From Neckera pumila (taxonomy: Eukaryota > Streptophyta > Bryopsida > Hypnales > Neckeraceae): DNA of 64,000 bases. The DNA lies in NCBI GenBank assembly GCA_963969595.1, contig OZ018409.1, positions 3,908,501 to 3,972,500 of the forward strand. Reading direction: 5' to 3'. Under the pieces are notes generated by a model, which saw only the letters and a program-made list of their open reading frames with translations, ran no database searches and was not told the DNA's origin. The translations under genes and the position numbers were made by a program. Below, piece by piece: positions 34,492 through 46,400 of the stretch (the first letter of the stretch is position 1; each line of letters begins with the position of its first letter).

Positions 34492-35969
34492 TAAACCCGT
34501 AAGCTTAGTCCGCTTGCTTGGTGGAAAACACGGAAGAACGGGCGTGTAAGTTCCGTGTACGGCAAAGTCAAGCAAAGGACTGAACGGGAGTCCGTCAAGT
34601 TCTGACCCCACAGTGGCTCGCTCGACCTCTCTACGTACAGTACCTTCTTTCTCCCTTCCCAGTCCACTAATTGAATTGACTTTGGGGGGGGGAGGGGGCG
34701 TTGAAGCATATTAACTTCAATGACGAAGAAAAACTCACTCATGTACTCCGCAATAAGTTTTTGTTTTGAAAAAAATGAAACTGAATTCATTGCAAAGGAC
34801 GGGAGAAATAATACAAACCACCAGCCACATGTGGCCTAGTGGAAGCCAGAACAACACGGACCAGCGATCTCAGAACCAGTGATCGCAGAACTGCTTTATA
34901 AAATTTAGTGCAACATGCTACCTAAGTTACTAGGATTTCGTGCAATATGCTACCTCCAAGACAAACGGGAATCAATTTTGGCTACCTTGAGAGTGAGTAG
35001 CATTAAAAAAAATTAGAAAAGATAGGATTTTGCAAGTTTTAAAGGATTACTGGGAGTATGATGATACAAAACTAACAAAATAGATGCTAATTCCAATGTA
35101 GAGGAAGTTGCACATTGGCTACCAAATTCTATTGTTTGTTGCAGTCTTGACTAAAATCTACTTTTTTCAAGGATTTTTTCCAATACACTTTTAGCTCCTG
35201 AAAATTTTTAGTAGCAATGGAGTGAAATTTAGCCACTTTTGTGAATGCTGCTCAGAATCTATTTGTCGGATTTCTACTGGAGGCTATAACCGTGCCCTAT
35301 TTGGGAGCTATTTCTGTGAATCCTATTTCCATTGGTGGAACAAGGGAGAGAAATTGCGATTCAAAATGTGGAATTGTGAATGAATATTTTTGGGTGGTAC
35401 AGCACAACTTGTGACATGTTGGACGATTTGGTGCATACATAAAACTACTTATTGGCAAATTTTATGCATACAATTGCTAAGTGCAAAGACAATCATTCGT
35501 ATAATAGCAAATTTTGGAATGTCTTATAATTTCAAATAGAACTATTACATGCTTACATTTCCATAATCTAAGTTACAAATTCTAAACATACATGTCACTA
35601 ACAAAGGAGTTGAATCCTTCTAGACTGCCTAATGCAGTGTTAGTGTTCTGCACAACACAACACAAATAAAACACGTTAAAGGGTTAGTAGAAAAAATCTG
35701 AAAGAAGTGTGTGCAAGGCCTTCTCTTCCACTGCAACTAGAAAAGCACCATCGCCAGTAAAAGCAACCTCCATTCTCCAATGTCTCCAATTAGACCACCA
35801 CAGCTGCATCAGAACTCCCTCCAATCACCATCGCAGGCAGCAGAATCTGCTGAGGCCTTAGTGAATGAAAAATTGAATTGTAAGGCCAGTAAAACCTCAT
35901 GAAAACTAAGGTAAATTTCTATTTTGATAAAGAATTGAGGATACTAGTCCCACATAGCTAAGATCTACT
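34492..35969. other. Intergenic between an AGGTAAA element and the hAT remnant
   Basis: It begins with a GC-richer stretch (34500-34680) holding short hairpins such as CACGGAAGAACGGGCGTGTA near GTTCCGTG, and a G-run at 34684-34698. About 34705-34765 (CTCACTCATGTACTCCGCAA) recurs at about 40580-40625. A 99-codon frame on the minus strand (34491-34790) overlaps these and has no known domain. No gene is supported. Confidence 0.35.
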
Positions 35970-38876
35970 TTAAACGTCTCCATGCTGGCCGACCTTTATC
36001 GCACCTTTCCAAGATTCTATGGCTTCCTTGTAAGGAAAACTCTCAAGTGAAAAGTATTTCTAGCCAAACATACGCACAACAAGGGCCAAATGTTTTCCTA
36101 ATCTATTTCTTTGGGAAGATTTAAGGAACTTGAGATTAAAAAAGCATCTCTCATCTTCCATCAAACCAAGAAGAAGGCAGCATCCAATTTCAACCACCTT
36201 AAAATATTCAAAAATAAGCTTAAACAAATGCTTGTTTTTGGTACAGTTTCCGCCACAACTTTACAACGGGGTTGATGTTGAATGGCGGGCCACACGCCTC
36301 CTGTGCATAGGACTTCATTGTCATTTTGAAAAGGCCCTCCTGATTATCCAAAGCAGAAGCCAGAAGCATTCCAGGAACAGTATACAGCACCTCCCCATCA
36401 CACAAAGGTTGCCCCTTCTTCGAAACTTTGGAAGTGGAAAAAAAAATCTTTGAGCACCGCAAAGTGATGCCCAAAACTTTGATCAGTCCTATCTTGCTCC
36501 CAATATTGAGGATATATGATGCCAAAGGCATCAAGCAAGGCGTGCTAGAGGAACCTACGGTCCAGCTCATTTATAAGAGATTGAGCTATTTCTGTACAAG
36601 GCAAAACACAGAAGTAAGCATTTACTTATTCATTATTTCAATTATCATTGACACATTCATTCCAACTTTTTAAATCTGAACCTATTGAAGTATTCAATTA
36701 TCATTCAAGTTCTCATTTTAGCATGAGGTTATCATTCAAAAAAATAAAAATAAATAAAAATTCAAACATATCTGATTATTAAACACATAAAGCTATGAAA
36801 CATATCAATTTTCTCAACAAAATTTGAAGTTATAATTCAAAAAAATATCAAAACTGAAAACAAAAGATTGAAATCAAATAAACAGAAACAAAAAAAATAT
36901 AAAGCCAAAAAAAAGCAAACAAACAAACAAACATAGAACCAGCAACAATAAAGGGAGAAAAGTTACCAAAGAATTGACGCTCAATAGTCTCTTGCGCTCG
37001 ATTGAATTCTTCCATTGTCACAAAAATATGCTGCCTAGTTTGCTTGTTGTAGCATCGAGCAAAGACAAGAGTTTGCTCAAAATTGAAAATCAAGTGACAG
37101 ATGACACTATCTCCAAGAAGCGGCTGCCACAAAAGAGGAATGTCGAAGCTCTTGAGCTCTACTAAATCACTGTAACAGAGGAAGTCCAATGTCCTGTACG
37201 CTGTAGATGCGCCAAGGAACATGCGGGAAAGCTCATTTTGGCACAACTTCATTGCTTGGATAAAGTCACAAATGAAGATATCACATGATTGTGAAAGCTT
37301 AATTAGGCAATGCGCAAAATTGATCAGTGGTATGAAGCAAGCCAAAGATAGCAAAACCTCTATGTCTGAAAAAAGGTCAAAGTTATCGGCAACGGCCGCA
37401 TTGGCCTTTGTACCAGATCCGGGATTTATGTCAACTCCCAGTTTTACCAACAACGTGTAGTACTCCAAGAGAATCCTCGATGTTGGGCTCCTCATGGAGA
37501 TTCATCTAGTTTTAACATTTCTTATTATTTTACTCCCCTTAGTTTTCATGAGAGCAGCAAGCCTCTACAATTCAGCATGATGCTTATTGCTTTGGCAGAA
37601 ATATGAATACACGATCTGAAAGAGACCCTCAAGCTTGGAGATGAGGGGGAACTTCGACATCGTCTCAATAGCTAGATTAATCCGGTGACTTATGCAATTT
37701 GCCCTAATCAGAAAAGGAGCCTACTTCTTCCGTATCCGTATCGTCACACCTGTCTTGGGCCCTTGGAAAGTGCTCACACCGTCAGCCCCAAATGATACAA
37801 CTTTCCTAGCAATTTTTTGACACGTTAAGCCTCCCTCATTCAACAATGCATGCATTATCGACTGAGTCAAGTGATCTGCAGTTCCATTGTCTAAAACACA
37901 AACTAACAATAACAGATGTGGAACCCTCTCCCAGTGATCTATGGCATACACGTGAACCCCAAGCCACAATATTTATCAACTACAGTGACTTCATCAGCAG
38001 AAATAGAAATGATAGGAGCAAATTGGACAATACCTTTTAGTGCAGCCAAAATTGAGCCGTGAAGATGCTCACTCATCTCCCAGCTTGTCGACTCAAACCT
38101 ATGTTTTTTGGCCAAGTTTTTTACCTTTAGTTGCTTTAGCAGCTCCTGTTAGCGCTCATAGTTGCACATTGGGCAGCCATTACTAAGAATGTGAAAGAGG
38201 GTTGAGAATTGAACCTGTTTACATTTCAGCTCACTGTCCAAGCCACCCAGCAATTGATCGGCTACAGTTGTCGACTGCTTGCGCGTGGACTACAACTTCA
38301 CCAACTCCAAGTGTTTGCAATCATGGACTTGAAAGACATCACCTTCTTTAGGTGAGCAAGGGGAACACCGTCCTCCCGACCGACACCTTTTCCCTCAAGT
38401 TTTTCCAGATTGTCTGCTTTTGGAACAAGCATCTTCTGGCGCCCCGTAACTGTGGTGCAATTGCAACAAATAATGCCCACGACGTCGCCATTGGCGTTGA
38501 AATCTCCCTCGGCTTAGGCAAATTTACACGCCCAGACTTCTTGCTACCTTCGAGTAGTAGTGGCCGTGGCAGTCTTTGTCCTCTTCCGAATAGTTTTGAC
38601 CTTCTTTGAAGGAGGAAGGGCATCACCATTGCTGGCAAAATCAAGCGTCAGAGAAATAATGGTCACTTCCAAAGAAGGACCTTGCCTCGGAGGAAGCAAC
38701 GAGTGGCATGTTTTTGTCACGTGAGTGACCTTGACACAATGACTCTCATTGTGGACCACGGCCACGGCATTACCGTTTGCAATTGGAGGCAAGTACTTGC
38801 CTAAATCGCTAGTGTTCCGACTAGATCCAAATGTGTGGACACAAAAGTTCTCTGGGAGCTTCAGACGAGGAGCCAT
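35970..38876 (-). pseudogene. Decayed hAT-superfamily transposase (BED/DUF4371-like)
   Basis: Translated on the minus strand from about 38876 (MAPRLKLPEN), pieces in order are: a Cys-rich BED-like stretch (ICCNC, ~38440); TLFHILSNG and WEMSEHLH (~38090-38200); the RNase H-fold core with SADE (~38000) and SFGADGVS (~37790); CISHRINLA (~37690); a helical part (36967-37500); GIIYPQYW (~36520); FNINPVVKLWRKL (~36260); and the hAT C-terminal dimerisation block LMEDERCF (~36140). A GT-AG intron at 36966-36592 still joins in frame. In-frame stops lie at 38151-38149, 37723-37721, 37567-37565, 37504-37502, 36547-36545, 36222-36220 and 36062-36060. Frame changes lie near 37968, at a T run near 36440, and near 36220. 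The product cannot be active as it stands. TIRs and an 8-bp target duplication were not found. It could also be a domesticated relative that has died, but the repeat context favours a transposon. Confidence 0.85.
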
Positions 38877-39928
38877 TGCAACGAGCCTGAACCCCAAACA
38901 AGCAACCAGCAGAACCAAAGCACAACAACAATAAAATGGTCCAAAAAATGTACAAACAAAAAAAGTAAGCAGTAAGGAAGAAACCAAGATTGAAATGCGC
39001 AATTGAAAGTGTTGAGTGAAACAACCGTGTAAGGCAATAGGAGCGCAAAAAAGTTGGGAGTAGTCTGAGCATTGAACAACGATCGGAGAGACACAAATCA
39101 ATAAAATCACGCAATGCAAGCAGCCGAGTGTACTCACCGCAAGAGCAGCACTTAAATTTTCCATCGATAACAGATTCAAAAAACCAAAAACGTTGGAAAT
39201 TTGCAAAGGTTGGAACTCCAATATGTCGCCTGGCGTAGTCCCCCTCCAATTCAGCAATTAGCACCGGCGTCCAGTAGTGAGTCAGTGAATGCAACCGTCA
39301 CTTACCTAGTACTCATTCACTTAATCTTCACACCTCAATTCTTGCACATTTGCAGTTTTGTACTTTGCAGCAGCAGCAAAGAAGTAGCGCGCTGGCGGCG
39401 GCAAATTTCAAACAAGAATAATTGCACAAAGATGCATGAATACTCATCACAACTCACAATTCACGAGGCAAAAAAACAAAGGGCAGCGACGCAATTGGTG
39501 CCACGAGCCGACAATGCCAGTTACGCCACTAATCTGAGATTACCACACTCTGCAACAGCAAAATCACATTACGAAGGTTTGGAAGCACAATTACACTAAT
39601 CTGCTGCAACACTAATGCGTGCTAATCCCTCCTGACGCAGGTGAAGTGGCGCACCCTAAACCCAAACCCAGGCGAATTTCCCCCCTCTGATGTAGTCGCC
39701 TTATATAAACTCCACTCTCCAATGCAGCCGCAGATGGGCAAAATCTAAACCCTCCGATGCGCCGTCCGGCTCCTACATTGACGACCCAATGGCATTCTGA
39801 ACAATGGATGAAAAGAGAACTCGTTGCGACAGGCTCTCATCCCTGTGGATGAACAGGGACTCGGGCAACCCTAAACCCGCCCTGCTAAAAAATTTTGTTG
39901 AATTTTTTTTTTGACCATTCTTTTCCAC
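38877..39928. other. Likely 5' part of the hAT element or its flank
   Basis: Sequence upstream of the transposase remnant, less AT-rich than the surroundings. Overlapping frames on both strands (for example minus 38821-39294 and plus 39201-39599) have no recognisable domain. It probably holds the leader and terminal region of the transposon, but the terminus could not be placed. Confidence 0.3.
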
Positions 39929-40487
39929 TTAACTCTTTAGGGCCAAGCATGCCAATTTTGGTCTTTTTATATTGAATTTTGAGGATTGGAATACTTTCCT
40001 AGCCTTAATTGCCTGTGAATTGTGAACAAGATGTGAGGGCACAGGAATTCCGCTTCCAATGAGCCATGGGCCATAAAATTTGGAGCAATAATGATTTGTC
40101 TATGGCAATTTGAAGTTGGGATTTCTAAAGTTTCAAAATGCATTGTGGAACATGTTTCTCTATCAAATTTATTTGTGTATAACTAAAGAGAGCATGCCAA
40201 CTTCACCATAGTGTTCATTATAATTTCCTCTCTTTTCTATAAAAGTTGCATGGTAAAGTGAGCTTTTTTGAAATTACTATGGTTTTTCAAAGATAGAAAC
40301 TCTAAAAAATCTTATAAATTTCATTTTTTTTCCAAGAAATATTAAAAAATCAGATTCAATAGAAGATATACATGATTATTTGTGGAAAAATAATAACTTT
40401 AATTAAATTATAAAATTTTCATATGCAAATTTGATTCCAAAAGAATTCAAGAGGTTGCTTGGGTCTCCTTAGGTCCTAAAGGGTTAA
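39929..40487. mobile_element. TTAA-type element
   Basis: Left end TTAACTCTTTAGGGCCAAGC, right end CTTAGGTCCTAAAGGGTTAA; TTAA on both sides. At 559 bp it has no coding capacity. The interior differs from the 0.9-1 kb copies, so it is a separate subfamily. Confidence 0.6.
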
Positions 40488-43404
40488 CACAATTAGCACT
40501 GGCAAAATTTAAGTAGAAATCAATCAAGCGATTTTTAGCCTGTTTAGGGATCCCTGACACGGACCAGACTGAGACTGCATTTCAACGATGAAGCAAAACA
40601 CACTCATCTACTCCGCAATAAATTCAGTTACAACTGCACCACCATGGCTAGACTGGTAAAGTCCATGCTGTTCGGAAAGGCTGCCTTCACAGGAGAAAGG
40701 ACGGAACCTCCCTCCCTCCCTCCCTCCCTCCCTCGACTAATTAGTTCACATAAGTTCACTGCTGTGAGGGGAGGAAGAACTGACCACAACGGCAGACTTA
40801 TGGCAGACTTATGGCAGACTCAGTATGTGTGAAGTTGGCAAACATTCATGACGATGACTTATGGCACTTTGGTGTGGGTGAAGTTGGCAAACATTCATGA
40901 CGACAATCATGTCGGTATGTGAGTTTGAAAATGTGAGTCTAATTATAAGGTAGACGTACCCACTTCCGTTTGTTTATCATATTTTGACAATATGTAGCAA
41001 AGCCTCAGATTTTCTTTCCAGATCGTACAATATTCAAACATAACAACGGAATCAAGTACACGAACGAGAATGGGTGTGCCTACCTTAAGTAAGTATTCTA
41101 CAATCATTGAAGATACCTATAACATTTGCACTTATGACATGGGTATCCTAGAACTAGGGAAGGTATTATTTCTCACAAATGGAATTAGATGGCTTCTATA
41201 GATTATCATATCAATGCATGCTCACCTTTTATGCATACCCTACGTGAAGGTCAGATTCAGACAAAAATTAAGTATTTTTGGAAATGTTTGAATGTTTGGA
41301 ATATTACGAATGGAATATTTGAAATGTTTTCATCCATGTAGTCTAATTTTTTGAATACTTTGAAAACCTACATCATACTTCTAAGCCATACATGATAGGT
41401 TTCCAAAGTAAGAAAGCTTAGAAGTTGCCAAACTCAAAACAATTTGAACGCCCAAATGTCCAAATCCTAATTCCAATAATTCCAGCTGCTGAAACCGTTT
41501 GTGTGTGAAAAAAAAAATTTCGACACTCAGGTGCTGAATTAGACCTTCACATATAATAATATATATTGGATATCTTTTTTAAGAGTCACTTGCTCTTTCT
41601 CATAGGGACATTGCTCATATAAATTGGCATTTGATTGGTGGAGCTCAAATTCAAAAGAGATCAATTTGATGATCAAAATTTACATGAGCACAAGAAGTTT
41701 GAATTTGCCTAAATGCACATCATGGTGATCTACTTTCAAGAAAAAGAAAATCCAAGCAATTGACATACTCATTTGTGCACATGAAGTATCTGTTCATTTG
41801 AGGTCCCACAATGAACTTTGACAAGTCAATATGAGTGATCCACTTTCAACTATCATTTTGGAATTCGGGCCTCATTAAAAAAATGACGACAAAGATATAA
41901 CTATCAACAAGCAACTACACTACAAGAGGCTCTAACATTGGGCCCAGTTTCAAAATAGCTACTCAAACTCCTTCAAGATAGCTACTCAAACTTCCTCACA
42001 ATAGCTTCTGCAAAAGCTTCCAGATATTTGGTCGAGAGCCCCAGCAAAAGGAATCGGCCGGCGTGGATGAAAATCATCCATTCTCCAATCTGAATCTTTG
42101 CCATTCATTGAGTGGACACGAAGGGAAAAAGTCACTGAGTCAACAGATTGGTTGCGTGTTTTCTTTTTTTGGAAACAAATGGTTGGTTGCATTTTTCAAC
42201 TCCAGCTTGCAAGCCCAAGCGTGACGACTTGCGCAATGGACTCTAAACTCTCACGTACCAGTGTAACCGACCTACCGGTCCTCCAAAAAAATTTAAATTC
42301 TTGCATTTAAAATTTTAAAAGAAATTGCAAATGGAGGATGTAGTTCATTGCAAGATTCAAGTGTAAAGCCAGCTCTACTGCATAGGATAAGGATGAATTC
42401 TTGCATTTGTAAAACCATGAATTCGGCGTCATAGTCTGCAACTGGCTGAGTGGCAGGCCTCCACTTGATCAAAGCATCATATTTTATGCTATGGCATTCT
42501 CCTTTCCCTTCGCAAAAGACAAGAGTAACCTCATTACCCGTTCTCCGCCACTCAAACAGAAAGTGGACTGGTAACGTTAGTCGTTTCCTTCAAACTACTC
42601 AAGTTTAATAGTCTAGAACACGTGAAAACACATTGACTTTTGTTTCAAAAGCAAATCCGACAAGTAAGTAGCTAGGGTATTGAATGGGCACCAAGGTTCG
42701 TAAAAATTCTTTAGTGAGGTTTCAGAATTGAAGTGGACACTGCAGTGCTGCACTGTTGCTGTTGGAGTTCTTGCTTCTGAACAGATCGAGCCATAATTGG
42801 AGAGCTTCGTGCTGTTGAGCACACGCTAGGAGTGGCAGCCCCGTCTAATCTAGAGAACACTCAGTCTTCCGCTATTTACAGTAATTCGCTTTCAGGCTTT
42901 CAGGTTTCGGTAATTGCAGATCTTGTGTGTACACAATCCGGTGTCCTTCTGCACTGACGTTTGTACGTAGCGCGTTAGCGTGACTTGATGGTAAGGTGGA
43001 TTGTTGCAGTGTAAGAACCAAGGTTCACATGTTAAGAGGAGCTAGGTTTTGATTCATTTATGCAGACTTTTGAGTTTCAAGTTGGTGCTGGTCAATTGCG
43101 ACTAGAATCTGGGTTAAAGGCAGGTTTCGTTTTGGCTTGCACCAAAAATTTTGAGCCCTATCGATCATTCTTATCTACGGTATGTGGTCTTGGACTCTGC
43201 AGCTGTGATTATCATTTGTAGATGTTTGCTGTGAGGTTACCTGCTACGAAGTATTAGTTTGCCACCTTTCTAAGCAGGGTGCGATAGGATGTCATCTAGT
43301 TTGTGCTTCTCAAACTCATTTGTTGACGCCTTCAAACTGGTACAGTTTGAAACTTCGCGGTCTAATTTTATGCTTTCTGTTTGTACAGACAGTGGTTGAG
43401 CAAC
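40488..43404. promoter_or_regulatory. Upstream region of gene B (candidate promoter), with short repeats
   Basis: From about 42400 to 43404 the DNA is of higher complexity, in keeping with a promoter and 5' leader. A pyrimidine-rich tract ending GTTTGTACAG (43379-43388) lies 16 bases before the start codon and looks like the acceptor of a 5' UTR intron. A (CTCC)n run lies at about 40708-40733. Short tandem repeats lie at 40791-40903. Around 41925-42010 the phrase ATAGCTACTCAAACT occurs twice. No coding exon was found. Confidence 0.3.
40791..40903. repeat. Short tandem repeats upstream of gene B
   Basis: An 11-bp unit, GGCAGACTTAT, occurs three times from 40791 to about 40822. The 26-bp block beginning GTGAAGTTGGCAAACATTCA is then present at 40829-40854 and again at 40878-40903, an offset of 49 bp. 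No function can be assigned. Confidence 0.7.
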
Positions 43405-46400
43405 ATGGGTTCGCGTACTCCAAGTCATGTGGTTCAGGCCATTGCAATCGTCATGGTGTTGCTCCTGTTTGGGTCCATGGCGCAGGCCCAGCTTGAAAAC
43501 TACCAGTTGAGCTCTAACGAATGTACTATTACTTCTCTCTTGACACCACCTTAGATTTGTAATTTGAAGTTTGAGCTCCTCGAGTTTATCTGGAGTCGTA
43601 GCAGTTAATCGGCAATTGCAATTAAATGTTATTTGGCAAGTGTCCTATTGCCAATAATGAGATACACAAGCGTTTTTTTTTCCTTTGATAACTAAGACAG
43701 TCAATTGTAAAGATAATTCTAGTACAATAATTGTGCAAAACTTTGCCATCTTACCTGCAACTTCTGATTGAATAGCTAGCTCTGAGACCTCCACAAGATA
43801 GGCTGTTTCAAAGTGCCAGAATCGGGACACTCAGGAACACAGCTCTAAAAAGTAGGAAAGGTTTAGAATTGGGGCATTCGAGTGAAAAAAGCTTTGAAAA
43901 CTTGGACTGGTATAGATCTGAGATTCCAGATGGGCGCCTCTGAAAGTTTCAATTTCTTGTTCGAATTTTGCCATTTTTACGAGTATACGATCATATTGTT
44001 GTGATTGTGAGCCGACGGACGTCAATGACGTGTAAGCTTTGGGCTTAATTGTTTCAGCATCTGCTATGCTTCAACTTTTCGAAACGTGGAAAAACACCCC
44101 AGGGTTGCGAAGTAACTTGCCAGGCTGGAGCAATTCGACGTCACCGTGTGATCCTTCGTATCCTTGGGAAGGAGTGCGATGCCTGTGGAAGGAATGGAGC
44201 AACGACAGCAGCCGTGGGGACAAATACATCGTGGGCTTGTATGTTCTAGCCACTCTCTCACTTGAATTTTTTGCCAGTGCTTTGCTTTGCTTTACTAGGA
44301 TGATAATGGAACTGTACTTCTTGCAAGCACAACTCGTATCCTAATTCTGGCTTTCCTGAGTCCTACTTTGAATTTCAAAATGCTTACTTACACAGCCAGC
44401 TCATATTGGAAACCTAGTGTGTCCGGTTGTGGGAATTTCTGAAAATTCTCGGTGAGAGAGGTGGAATCCCTTGTGATCACAAAAGTTTAGTAAGGAAGTG
44501 AGAAGTTGTTCAAATTTGTAGTGTCAAGGGTGTAAAATTTGAACTTAAAACATTGATTTCCAGTATCAAACATAATGAGCGGTTCAAGTTCATCACTAAA
44601 GGTAATAAGTCTGGTGTTCTGAATATACCTTAAAACATCCACATATTTGTTGTTTATGCAAATTTCAATCTGCAAAAATGTGAGGTTGAAGTGCTGAAAA
44701 TTAGGACTTTCAAATGCTTCGATGAGGTTTTCAGGTGCCTAAATAAAATCTCCAGAAATCTAAAATCTAAGCCAGTAGTAGAAGTCAGATTTCCGATGTG
44801 AGATTTTAGACCATTGTCTCAAATCGCTCCGCGTCCAAACCTTTTGAACCTCTGTGGCTCTGATTCTTACTTGACAGCCCTTTTCCACATAAATCAAGTT
44901 AATGAGTCACCTCCATGTAATGAATATGACATGTATCAAGTTATAAGTATCACTCGTTACTTATTTGAAGAGTTTCGCATTGAAACTTTGACAATGTAAG
45001 AGTGCTCGTAGACCAACTACTGATCGACAAAGTATGAACCTGTCGTGGCCTCGTGGGTTTGCAGGAGGTTGATTGGGAGCTTCCTCGTGGGGACGATTCC
45101 ACCAGCAATTGGAATGCTTCAATCTTTAATAACCCTGTGAGTACCCATGTAACAAATAATTTGAATTTAGTTCGTTCTTCGAATGTCAATTTCATTATAT
45201 TGGTGCAGTTCAGAGAACGCGCACTAGCGAAAATGTCGATTCATGAGAAGGAAATGACGCATGAGAAGACCCAAATGACCAATTACATAATCGTATCTAG
45301 CTATCAAAGTCGGCATTTCATGCTCAATATTTTATTAAGTTGGGAAATGAAGTTTGGCAAATGCTTGAAGTAGGAATACTCTTTTCAAAATCTATGTTTA
45401 GTCTATACCCAAAAAAATTGGGAAAAAAAAAATCCCTAACATTTTGACATCTTTTTTCAGTATTATTTTTTGCCGAACTTCTTGGTCAAGTATTGCAGAT
45501 GTGGGTCTAAGTAGATGACTAGATGACTTTCAGTTGTCCAACATTACGACATGTATTGAGCTGCATAAAGCTCATGAAATTAGGATTGTTATAGATTTAA
45601 GTTTCTTGTTGAGAGTTTCTGCAATGTAAGGAAAATTGACATTTTTAATTGGAATTCAAGAGATTTGGAAATGTTAGTTTTGTGAGTATTTTATCATATG
45701 CTTGTGCTCCCGAATAGTTGAATATGCTCTATTGAGTGTTGCTACAATGCAATCTCATTTATGAAGTTTGGTTTGATTTTTTGCAGTTCTCTACAAGAAA
45801 ATCCAAACTTGAATGGGACAATTCCAAAAGAACTTGGCAATTTGCCAAGCTTAAATTCATTGTAAGCAATTTTTCATTCACCAATACTTTGACATTTCTA
45901 GTATACTTTTAGCAATAAAGGAACAACTTTTGTTAGTTTATAAATGTATTTAAGCCTTTCACGAGCAACAATGATCTATTTATTTATAGAATAATGTATT
46001 GAAATATTTTCAACCCCCAAATATCCAAATGCCTAATAATGATTGTTGTCATCTCTAATTTAATCAAATCATTTAGCAAGATTGAAGAAAATAGACAAAA
46101 TGCACTAATAGAAATTTACTGAAATCATGCTTTCCATTCTTAAACATAAATATGATAAAAAAAAAATGCAGTAATATATTTTCAACTTTCAAAATGGCTT
46201 TTATATTTTACTTAGATAACTGGCTATGTATTTGAGTTGTTCTAATTATACCTACTTATTAGGAATATTTGAATATAGAAAATTTTGAATATTAAATATT
46301 GTATCATTGTAGTATAGTTCTAATTAATTATAATATTATTACAAAACCTAAATGAATACCCTCCAAAATTGGTCTCACATTTTACATTATTTGATTGATA

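Noticed and set aside
38821..39599. Frames of 132-237 codons on both strands at the 5' side of the hAT remnant
   Set aside because: They overlap on opposite strands and show no known domain. Only the part of the 237-codon frame below 38876 fits the transposase N-terminus.
39840..39900. CAGGGACTCGGGCAACCCTAA as the hAT element terminal repeat
   Set aside because: No matching inverted copy or 8-bp target duplication was found on the other side (34.5-36 kb), so the element borders are left open.
41986..42822. Short frames of about 68-70 codons upstream of gene B as extra exons
   Set aside because: They lack splice sites that would join in phase with exon 1 and have no counterpart upstream of gene A.
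44039..44344. 101-codon plus-strand frame taken as a gene of its own
   Set aside because: Its middle is exon 2 of gene B (44058-44238). Both ends are read-through into introns past a clear acceptor and donor.
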